Below are positions 8,921-16,016 of a DNA stretch of 25,381 nucleotides, piece by piece (the first letter of the stretch is position 1; every line of letters starts with the position of its first letter). Both the position numbers and the translations under genes were made by a program. The stretch is from JANNSX01 sp031403155 (lineage in GTDB: Bacteria; Pseudomonadota; Alphaproteobacteria; Rhizobiales; Hyphomicrobiaceae): positions 1 to 25,381 of the forward strand of contig JANNSX010000135.1 of assembly GCA_031403155.1 (NCBI GenBank), given 5' to 3'. The notes below the pieces were generated by a model. The model did no database searches. It was not told the origin of the DNA and saw only the letters and a list, made by a program, of their open reading frames with translations.

Positions 8921-10228
8921 TTACGGAACTGCCAGAGTTGAAGCCCGATGCTTCGCGACGGCCAGAAGGGTGATCGCCACGGCCAGCAAAATGTAGGTTA
9001 TCGATAGAGCGGCTGCCGCTCCGGCCGCCCCCCACTGCGGAATGAGGATGCTGCCGGTGGCGGCGAGGATGGGCAGGCTCGCGATCCAGGCCAAGAGGTT
9101 CGACATCGGAAACCGCTCGGCGGCGAGATATTGCGAGACGATATTCTGAATGCTGTAAGCCACGAGACCCGGCATCATCCACCGGGCGATGTCGACCGCC
9201 GGCGCGAAATCCTGACCGAACATGAAGGGTATGAGCCACGGGGCGATTGCCATGAAGGCCACCGCGAACAGCGCCATCAGCACGCCGATGATGCCGGCCA
9301 GGCGCATGGTGCGGCCCAAGCGATTGTGAGCATCGGCTTTGACGAGCTCGGGGAAGAGCAGCATCGCCGTCGTGGCGGGCAGGATCATCAATGTGTCGAA
9401 GAACTGAACGGCGATCGAGTACTGGCCGACGGCGCCCGCCCCGCTCCAATGGTCGAGGATCATGACGTTCAGCCGCGAGACGGCAAACTGGGCGATTGTC
9501 GCGAGATAGACGCGCGTGGCGAAACCCATCTCGCGCTTGAGCATCGTCCCGTCGAAACGCCAATCGATCGCCGCCTGCCGGAGCAAGAGCCGCGTCAGCA
9601 GCAGCGCGCCAGCGAGCGCGGCGCCGGCCGAAATCCACAACATCGCGCCGACAGAGCCCGCCGCCACCGCGACGGCGACGATGGCCGCGAGCTGCAAGCC
9701 GGTGTTGGCGACAAGAAAGAGATTGTACTCTTTGGCCCGCCCCACACCGATCAGAATACTCGATGCCAGGAGGCCGTAGATCATGCTGGGAACGAGCAGG
9801 ATTAGAGAGAGGGCGTAGAGCGCACGATCGGGCCGGTCGACCCCCACTTGGAAGAACACGATGACAAGCGTCGCCACTCCGCCGAGTGCCAAAGCGACCC
9901 ATAGGCTGTTGGCCGCGAGCTTCGAAACCGCGGATGGCTCCCGTGCCGCGATGAAGGTATTGCTCGAGGCAAGACCGAGATTGCCGACCTGCATCGCCAG
10001 CTGCGCCAGGGTGACGATGTAGAAATACTCGCCCCGGCCTTCGGGTCCGAGAACCTTGGCCATGATGATGCTGGACGCCAGCCCGCAGGCGATCACGAAC
10101 ATCCGCGCGGCAAGTGTCGGCACCACGTCGCGGATGACGCCCCGGTTGGCCTCGAGTTCCCGGCGAATGCGCGACAGCACGCCTAGCCGGATTTCGGCTC
10201 CCTGCGTCAGCTTGGTCTTGACGGTCAC
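8921..10228 (-). CDS. Polysaccharide flippase (Wzx/MATE-like)
   Basis: This 435-residue polytopic protein has about twelve to fourteen predicted membrane segments. A short basic N-terminus is followed by a first helix with LAARMFVIACGLASS and the downstream VLGPEGRGEYF segment typical of oligosaccharide flippases of the MOP superfamily. It likely moves undecaprenyl-diphosphate-linked repeat units to the periplasmic face for the Wzy-like polymerase two genes downstream. The start is a GTG at 10228 whose GTGA overlaps the TGA stop of the heparinase-like gene. The TAA stop is separated by one base from the glycosyltransferase ATG. Gene order (flippase, glycosyltransferase, polymerase) fits a Wzx/Wzy pathway. 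Confidence 0.88.
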   Translation of the reverse strand: MTVKTKLTQGAEIRLGVLSRIRRELEANRGVIRDVVPTLAARMFVIACGLASSIIMAKVLGPEGRGEYFYIVTLAQLAMQVGNLGLASSNTFIAAREPSAVSKLAANSLWVALALGGVATLVIVFFQVGVDRPDRALYALSLILLVPSMIYGLLASSILIGVGRAKEYNLFLVANTGLQLAAIVAVAVAAGSVGAMLWISAGAALAGALLLTRLLLRQAAIDWRFDGTMLKREMGFATRVYLATIAQFAVSRLNVMILDHWSGAGAVGQYSIAVQFFDTLMILPATTAMLLFPELVKADAHNRLGRTMRLAGIIGVLMALFAVAFMAIAPWLIPFMFGQDFAPAVDIARWMMPGLVAYSIQNIVSQYLAAERFPMSNLLAWIASLPILAATGSILIPQWGAAGAAAALSITYILLAVAITLLAVAKHRASTLAVP

Positions 10229-12270
10229 GCCAGCACTGCCCCGTGCTCGACGCTCTCAGCCAGTGGCGCAATGGTCACCTCGAGCGGCCGCAGCGCGCCT
10301 ATACGGCGCCAGACAAATTTCTCGGCTGGGACAACGACGCCATAGCTCGGAGAAACCCGGGCCGGCTCGACAGCCGCGGCCCAGTCCTGCGCCGACGTCC
10401 AGCGGACGTCGAACCGCTTCGCGCCGCTTGCCAGAATCCAACGCCCGGCTTCCTGCGAGACGCTGACACCGGGGGCGAGATGCAGCGGTATCTCGACGCG
10501 ATGCGTGCCCTCGCCGGTCATCTCGTCGCGCACCGTCAGGCGGCTCTGCGCATGATTGAGAGCGAAAGTCCGCCGCAACCGGACGGGAGAGGCGAGCCGT
10601 TCATAGCCCGTGTGGCCCGCCACCAGCCGGCTCTCATCCTCACCAAACGCAACTTCTTCGACAACTGGTCGAGCATCGTCGCGAAGCGTCCAGAGATCGC
10701 GCGGACCCACGAAGCGGTTCATCTCCTCGCCGTCGATCAGGGGCGTGTTGTGGTAGGCCGTCGAGCGAAAGTTGTTTCGCTCCTGAAAGTTGGCTGTGTA
10801 CAGGTAGGCGCCGCAATCGGTGATCAGATGCACGCCGTCGAGCACGGCATCGAATGAGAGCAGGTCGTTGTGGCCATGGCCGCCGCGCCCCGCCAGGCCT
10901 ATAGGCCCGCAGTCGACGAAGACATGATCCCGGCCATTCCGCAGAATGAAGTAGCCGCCTTCGGCGAAGGCCTTGGAGCGTTGCGCGCTGGCCGGTGCCA
11001 CATCGCGATCCGGCAGCGTTGCTGTGATCGCTGCTCCGGCGATCCAGAACATCTCGGAGCGTGGACCGGAGAATTCCTCGACCAGCTCGGGTGCTCCGAG
11101 AGCGTGGCCGGCGAGCGCCAGTAGATAGCGGTGATCGTTGATCGGCTGCTGGCGGAATGGCAACGCGCGCGCATCGTCGGCGTCACCGAAGAGGGGAACG
11201 CTGCCGTCGGCACGTGAGTAGGCGGCCGTGAAGCGAGCCATGGCGAGGAGCCGGTCTCGATAGCCGCGTGCAACCTCCATTCCATGCTTCAATCGATAGA
11301 GCGCCGGCAGCAGGAACAGCTCCTGCACTAGGCGGTGATAGGGGATCGAGCCTTCGAAATCGACGCCGTCACCAGTGACCTGCCGGGGCAGCTCATCCGA
11401 CAGAATGCGCCAGCCGAGCTCCAACCAGCGCTTGGGTTCTCCATCGCCACCGAAGAACAGGCCTGCGAAGACGAGCCCAGCGGCGTCGGCCGTGTAGTGA
11501 TTGCCGTTGATGTCGGACTTTTCCAGATGCCGCGCCGTAAAATCGCCGTGCAGATAGAGCGCCTGCAAAAACTTCTCGCGATAGGCGGGCTCGCTCCACG
11601 CGGCGCTGTCCTTGAAGACGTGAAAGAACCACGTCCAGGTCATCAGCCGCAGTGCCACATCCATCGTACAGGCCCAATTGATCGAACCGGCATAGGGATT
11701 TTCCGCGATCCAACTCTCGATGACCTCGCGCACGCCTTTGGCAAATCGCTCGTCGCGGTTGAGAGCGTAGGCCTGCCCCGCCGGGATCAGCCACTGCATG
11801 CGCGACAGCTCCCAGGGAACTTTCACATCGCTCGGCCGGTCGAGATTGTTGTATTCGATCGATTTGCAGTAGGCGGGCGGCCAGCGATGCCCGGTCTTGA
11901 AGTCCTGGTGCCAGTCGATCCCGGCGCCCAGACGCACCGGGCCTGAGCCCAGGAGATCGACCTCGTGAGCGAGTGCCTTCCCGGCATCGGCAAGAGTGAT
12001 CGCGTGATCGCCGGGGCAGATGCGCTCCAGGTCCGCGACGGATGCCTGGGTCCCGGCGACGTAGCGCCGGCTCGCGAGAAACGTCCACCACGCCTCGCAA
12101 TCCGCATGTCCCGCGCGCTTTGCCAAGGCTGACGGCGTCATGCGGGCGATGCGCAACGGCGAAAGATGCCGCTCGGCATGGCCGCGCGCCTCCTGCAGGA
12201 GACGCCCGGCGATGTAGCGCGGCGGCTTCTTCAAGGCGCGCCGCACCTTGCCGGCCAGGTCCGCGATCAA
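10225..12270 (-). CDS. Heparinase II/III family protein
   Basis: This 681-residue protein has the heparinase II/III layout: an N-terminal alpha/alpha toroid with the WIAENPYAGSINW segment (187-199), NGNHYTADAAGL (255-266) and DFEGSIPYHRL (304-314), then a beta-sandwich domain with GGHGHNDLLSFD (463-474) and YHNTPLIDGE (506-515). His and Tyr residues in these segments align with the family's active-site region. No signal peptide is visible, which is odd for a true polysaccharide lyase and suggests a cytoplasmic role in biosynthesis or quality control. The start is a TTG at 12270, preceded by a strong GGAGG seven bases upstream that lies in a hairpin. It lies 115 bases after the deacetylase gene and overlaps the flippase start by GTGA. 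It is only distantly similar to the second heparinase-like gene at 1-1267. Confidence 0.88.
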   Translation of the reverse strand: MIADLAGKVRRALKKPPRYIAGRLLQEARGHAERHLSPLRIARMTPSALAKRAGHADCEAWWTFLASRRYVAGTQASVADLERICPGDHAITLADAGKALAHEVDLLGSGPVRLGAGIDWHQDFKTGHRWPPAYCKSIEYNNLDRPSDVKVPWELSRMQWLIPAGQAYALNRDERFAKGVREVIESWIAENPYAGSINWACTMDVALRLMTWTWFFHVFKDSAAWSEPAYREKFLQALYLHGDFTARHLEKSDINGNHYTADAAGLVFAGLFFGGDGEPKRWLELGWRILSDELPRQVTGDGVDFEGSIPYHRLVQELFLLPALYRLKHGMEVARGYRDRLLAMARFTAAYSRADGSVPLFGDADDARALPFRQQPINDHRYLLALAGHALGAPELVEEFSGPRSEMFWIAGAAITATLPDRDVAPASAQRSKAFAEGGYFILRNGRDHVFVDCGPIGLAGRGGHGHNDLLSFDAVLDGVHLITDCGAYLYTANFQERNNFRSTAYHNTPLIDGEEMNRFVGPRDLWTLRDDARPVVEEVAFGEDESRLVAGHTGYERLASPVRLRRTFALNHAQSRLTVRDEMTGEGTHRVEIPLHLAPGVSVSQEAGRWILASGAKRFDVRWTSAQDWAAAVEPARVSPSYGVVVPAEKFVWRRIGALRPLEVTIAPLAESVEHGAVLA

Positions 12271-12272
12271 AG

Positions 12273-12292
12273 CCGCCCCTCCCGAGAGGCGG
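12273..12292 (-). promoter_or_regulatory. Hairpin covering the Shine-Dalgarno of the heparinase-like gene
   Basis: On the minus strand CCGCCTCTC and GAGGGGCGG form a 9-base inverted repeat with one wobble pair and a very short loop. The 3' arm contains the GGAGGGG ribosome-binding sequence of the TTG-started gene at 12270. Such a structure would hide the binding site unless melted or opened by a ribosome or factor. The pairing is seen directly; regulation is inferred. No U-run follows, so it is not a terminator. Confidence 0.45.
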
Positions 12293-12385
12293 TTGGCATG
12301 CGCAGAATGTAGCCGAAATCGAAAATCAAGGCTTCACGTAAGTTTGGCCCGCCGAGTCTGCCCGTATGCGATCGCCTCGGTCATT

Positions 12386-13621
12386 TCAATCGAGGCTCGC
12401 CAATCCAGCCAAGCCGCCAACGGCGACCCACGCTTGCAAACTCCGCCCTGCCGAAGCACGCCGCAAGGCCGGTGCGACCTCAGGCGCCAAGGCCTGTCTC
12501 TCAACGACCGGATAGGAACCGGCCTCAAGCCGCCGGGCCAGCTCCTGCAGCGTAATGACCTCGAGATCGGCCTGTTGGCTCACATATTCGGCGAACCGCT
12601 TGATGTCGTCGAAGTTGGTGATGTCCTTCGAATGGTTCTCGAGGATCACGGGCGCGGACACGACATTGCGTCGGCGGGCGACCTTTCGCATAGAGGAAAC
12701 CATGTCCTTCAAAAGGTCGATGTTGAGGAACGACAGATCGCTAATCCGGATTTCCGGATGCAAGTGATCTCTGGAGAGTTCCCAGAGCTTCGTGACGCGC
12801 CCCTTGTCGTCCTTCCAAACCTTATATGCGCTCGCCGCCGATTGCGCTGGTGCAGTAGTCGTAGACTGTAATTTCTGAAAACGGGAGCGCAGGCGCGAGT
12901 GAAGATGGATCACGTCGCGCTTCAGCATAATGGTGCGCGACGGCCGGAACGAGTATGTCGGAACGCAAATGACGCCAGTGTCGGCGTTGCCGACTTGGCG
13001 CGCGTCTGCAGGGTCAGGATGGTAAGGCAGGAACGTTTCCTCACACTCCGTATAGTCAAGCTTGATCACCGCATTGTCGTATTTGATGCCGCCGCAGATG
13101 CTCATGTCGAAGACAATTCCCTGCTCGGCCAGGACCGGGAGGATGTGCTCGTTCGGGGCGATAGCCCAGGAGCCTGCGCGGAAGGAGATGCACTTGTAGG
13201 CGGGGTCGACTCGGCGGATCAGCCCTTCGAGATACTGCCGAGACTGCGAGATCATGCGCGCCATCTCGGCTCGTGGATGATTGATGATCGCCCAATCGCC
13301 GTTGAGCTTCCAGCGACCGTTCTCGTAGCTCGTCTCACTCCATTGCGAGTGCACATGCAGCTGGATGTCGTGCCCGCGCTTGTAGGTGTCGAGAACGATC
13401 TCTTCCCACTCCTGTGCCAACTCGTTCAACTCGGGGTGGCGCACGCCGAACTGAAGATGGTGCAGCTGCTGCATGATCTCGGCGTTGTAGGAGCCCTTGA
13501 GACCATGATTCTCATAAATCCGGTTGAGCTTGCGCATGGTGTCGAATTGAATTCGACGCATGTCGCCTGAGCCGTCTCCCCGGAGCTCCCAATCATCGAC
13601 CAATACGAGCGATAACGTCAT
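12386..13621 (-). CDS. NodB-like polysaccharide deacetylase family protein
   Basis: The 411-residue product starts at the ATG at 13621, which has GAGGG eight bases upstream; a GTG at 13636 is possible but has no such site. Motifs of the NodB fold are recognisable in order: Asp-Asp near the N-terminus (DDW, 9-11), a metal-binding HVHSQW (89-94 of the LHVH segment), RAGSW (148-152), and ILENH toward the C-terminus. The domain probably removes N- or O-acetyl groups from sugar residues or belongs to the related glycoside-hydrolase/deacetylase superfamily. There is no signal peptide, so it may act on a cytoplasmic intermediate. Base composition looks slightly less GC-rich than its neighbours. It follows a 378-base non-coding gap, making it a likely first gene of the downstream transcription unit. 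Catalytic function is inferred from motifs. Confidence 0.78.
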   Translation of the reverse strand: MTLSLVLVDDWELRGDGSGDMRRIQFDTMRKLNRIYENHGLKGSYNAEIMQQLHHLQFGVRHPELNELAQEWEEIVLDTYKRGHDIQLHVHSQWSETSYENGRWKLNGDWAIINHPRAEMARMISQSRQYLEGLIRRVDPAYKCISFRAGSWAIAPNEHILPVLAEQGIVFDMSICGGIKYDNAVIKLDYTECEETFLPYHPDPADARQVGNADTGVICVPTYSFRPSRTIMLKRDVIHLHSRLRSRFQKLQSTTTAPAQSAASAYKVWKDDKGRVTKLWELSRDHLHPEIRISDLSFLNIDLLKDMVSSMRKVARRRNVVSAPVILENHSKDITNFDDIKRFAEYVSQQADLEVITLQELARRLEAGSYPVVERQALAPEVAPALRRASAGRSLQAWVAVGGLAGLASLD

Positions 13622-13999
13622 GATACTTGCCCTCACATCACACGGGCACGCCAGGGCAAGCAGTGATCCAGGACGGAGATCGGAGCGGAGCTTCGTCTAT
13701 GCGCTGCCATCTCTCAGACGTAAGGTGGACGCCCTTCGTGCCCAATTCTGCCATGGGCTGGCCCGGTTCATATCCAAGGCGCTCGAGAGGCTGGCCCTCA
13801 ACAACGTCCTTCGTTTGCTGCCTGCACTTTGCGGCGTACTGCGGCTGACCCTCACTGTACGGATTTTACCCCGGCAATCTAACATCGCTTCAACAGGCAG
13901 TGCAATCGCGTAAAGATAATTTCTTTGGGGACGGACTGGAAAAATGTCACCCTGCCGCCACACCCCAGGGCAAGTGCGAAGCCTACCCGCAGCACCGGC
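13622..13999. other. Non-coding gap between asnB-like and deacetylase genes
   Basis: No convincing gene is present; short open frames here lack a plausible start or protein-like composition. The 10-base sequence CTTGCCCTGG occurs twice on the minus strand (13651-13660 and 13965-13974), and its CTTGCCCT core is complementary to the deacetylase leader. Weak minus-strand promoter-like hexamers TTGCAC and TTAGAT with 17-base spacing lie near 13880-13910, each matching the sigma-70 consensus at only three of six positions, so a promoter here is a guess based mainly on the size of the gap. Confidence 0.5.
13626..13660 (-). promoter_or_regulatory. Inverted repeat covering the deacetylase ribosome-binding site
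   Basis: The 8-base arms CTTGCCCT and AGGGCAAG flank 19 bases. On the transcript the downstream arm includes the AGGG of the Shine-Dalgarno four to eight bases before the ATG at 13621. A second upstream copy of the pairing arm lies at 13967-13974, so two alternative pairings are possible. The pairing is seen directly; a regulatory role is inferred. Confidence 0.4.
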
Positions 14000-16015
14000 T
14001 CATGCCCGCTTCCCATCGATCCAATAGTCGTACCAGGCCGTCAGATTGTAGAGCGCCCAGCTGTACTGGCTCGTGTCGCGGCGGCCGGTGCGGTGATCCT
14101 CGAGCTTCGCCTTGATGAAATCGACGTTGAAGAAGCCGCGCTCCAGCAGCCGCGACGACAGGATCCCGGAGCGCACTTGCTGACCAAACTCGCCCGACAT
14201 CCATTGCGCCATCGGCGCGCCAAAGCCCATCTTCTTGCGGTAGATGATCTCGTCGGGGATGATGCCTTCGACTGCCTTCTTGAGAATGTACTTGGCCGTG
14301 TTGCCGTGCACCTTGTCCTCGATGGGTATGTCCATCGTGTACTCGACCAGATGATGGTCGAGGAAGGGAACGCGGGCCTCGATGCTGGTCGACATGCCGA
14401 TCTTGTCGACGCGCATCAGCAAGAGTTCGGGCAGGCGCAGCTTGAACTCGTTGTAGATCATCCGCGCGAGGATGTCGTGATCCGGGCAGGCCTCCTCGAT
14501 CGCGGCGTTGAACGACCGGATGATGTTGAACGTGTCGGGCTCGAGATAGCTCTTCGGCAGCAGCCCCGACGCGACCATCTGACAGGGAACCTCGGCGTTC
14601 TTGAACGCATCGATGTTCACGAGCTGGCGCTTGACCGTGTCTTGAAACGTATGCGAGCCGGACCAGAAGTGCTCCCGATCGAGGCTCGCCCGTTCGGCGA
14701 TGTCGGCGTAGAGCGCCAAACCCGGCTTCACGCGCGCGGCGGCCGCGGCCGCACTGGCGGCAACGCGCCTGAGCGGGGAGGGAACATAGCGCCGGTATGG
14801 CTGCCAGTATTTCTTGTAGAGGTCGAGATATCCCATATAGCCGGCATAGCCGCAGAATTGCTCGTCAGACCCTTCGCCGACCTGGACGACGGTGACGCCG
14901 GAGTCACGCGCGAGCTTCGAGACGAAGTATAGCGGAATGCAGACCCAGTCGGCGATCGGCTCGTCCTGGTGGTGGATCAGATCGCCGAGGTAGCCGCGCA
15001 TGTCCTTCTCGTCGATCAGCACCTCGTGCTGGTTCGCCTTGAAAGTCTTGGCGACGAGACGGGCCTCGTCCAACTCGTTCAGATGCGTATGGTCCTTGAA
15101 GCCGACGGTGAAGGTGTCGACGGGGCGCGACATGAAACGCGACATCAGCGCGACATTCGTCGAGGAGTCGATGCCGCCCGACAGGAACACGCCGAACGGT
15201 ACATCCGACATCATCCGCTTCTCGACGGATGCCGTCAGCAGCTCGCGCACCTCGCGGATGTAGCGCTGCTCGCGCTGCGGCCAATCCTCCTTGGCGCTCG
15301 CGCCATTCGATCGCGTCTTGGAGGGCAGCGCATCCCAATACCGTTTGGCGTTGAGTTTTCCGCCGGGACCGATCTGCACATAGTAGCCAGCGGGCAGCTT
15401 GTAGATGTCCTTGAACATCGTGAAGGGCGCGGGCGTCGTGAGGAACGACAGATAGTGGTACATCGCCACCGGATCGACATCGCGCTCGATGCCGGGGTGG
15501 GCGAGGATGGCCTTGATTTCGGAGGCGAACAGGACCGCCTCGGAGCGCAGGGTGAAGTAAAGTGGCTTGACCCCGATCCGGTCCCTGAAGAGGCTCAACG
15601 TGCCGGTGGTGCTGTCCCAGATGCCCGCCGCGTAGTCGCCCTCGATCCGCTCGAGCAGGCCTTCGAGACCCCATTCCTCGTAGCCGTGCAGGATGACCTC
15701 GGTGTCGGAGTGGTCGGTCCGGAACCGGTGTCCCTTGCCGACGAGCTCGCGGCGGAGACCTGCATGATTGTAGATCTCGCCGTTGTACGTCACCCAGATC
15801 TTCTGGTCCTCGTTCGGCATCGGTTGGGCGGCGTCCGCGCTGAGATCGATGATCGACAGCCGCCGGTGGCCGAGGCCGACGCGACCGTCGTCCGAAATCC
15901 AATTGCCGGCGCCATCGGGGCCACGGTGAACCATGGTGTCGCGCATGCGCGTCAGCACCTGAGCGTCCACGCGCTCGCGGCCGCTATGTGTGAAAATACC
16001 TACGATGCCGCACAT
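14000..16015 (-). CDS. asnB: Asparagine synthetase B-type glutamine amidotransferase
   Basis: The 671-residue protein begins at the ATG at 16015, giving the mature Cys2 nucleophile in MCGIVG; an earlier in-frame ATG at 16096 would bury this Cys and lies inside the upstream gene. Residues 1-200 form the class II glutaminase domain with RGPDG (31-35), YNGEIYN (77-83) and the SDTE segment near 103-106. The synthetase domain has the PP-loop SGGIDSS (279-285) and later GEGSDE. It transfers glutamine-derived ammonia to a carboxylate activated by ATP. In a polysaccharide cluster, homologues of this family such as WbpS-like proteins amidate uronic acids, which is the likely job here rather than asparagine production. 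It lies one base after the stop of the fused oxidoreductase. Confidence 0.9.
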   Translation of the reverse strand: MCGIVGIFTHSGRERVDAQVLTRMRDTMVHRGPDGAGNWISDDGRVGLGHRRLSIIDLSADAAQPMPNEDQKIWVTYNGEIYNHAGLRRELVGKGHRFRTDHSDTEVILHGYEEWGLEGLLERIEGDYAAGIWDSTTGTLSLFRDRIGVKPLYFTLRSEAVLFASEIKAILAHPGIERDVDPVAMYHYLSFLTTPAPFTMFKDIYKLPAGYYVQIGPGGKLNAKRYWDALPSKTRSNGASAKEDWPQREQRYIREVRELLTASVEKRMMSDVPFGVFLSGGIDSSTNVALMSRFMSRPVDTFTVGFKDHTHLNELDEARLVAKTFKANQHEVLIDEKDMRGYLGDLIHHQDEPIADWVCIPLYFVSKLARDSGVTVVQVGEGSDEQFCGYAGYMGYLDLYKKYWQPYRRYVPSPLRRVAASAAAAAARVKPGLALYADIAERASLDREHFWSGSHTFQDTVKRQLVNIDAFKNAEVPCQMVASGLLPKSYLEPDTFNIIRSFNAAIEEACPDHDILARMIYNEFKLRLPELLLMRVDKIGMSTSIEARVPFLDHHLVEYTMDIPIEDKVHGNTAKYILKKAVEGIIPDEIIYRKKMGFGAPMAQWMSGEFGQQVRSGILSSRLLERGFFNVDFIKAKLEDHRTGRRDTSQYSWALYNLTAWYDYWIDGKRA

Positions 16016-16016
16016 T

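Noticed and set aside
13697..13963. Possible small minus-strand gene in the gap before the deacetylase
   Set aside because: Composition is basic and low-complexity, no ribosome-binding site is visible, and no motif is recognised.
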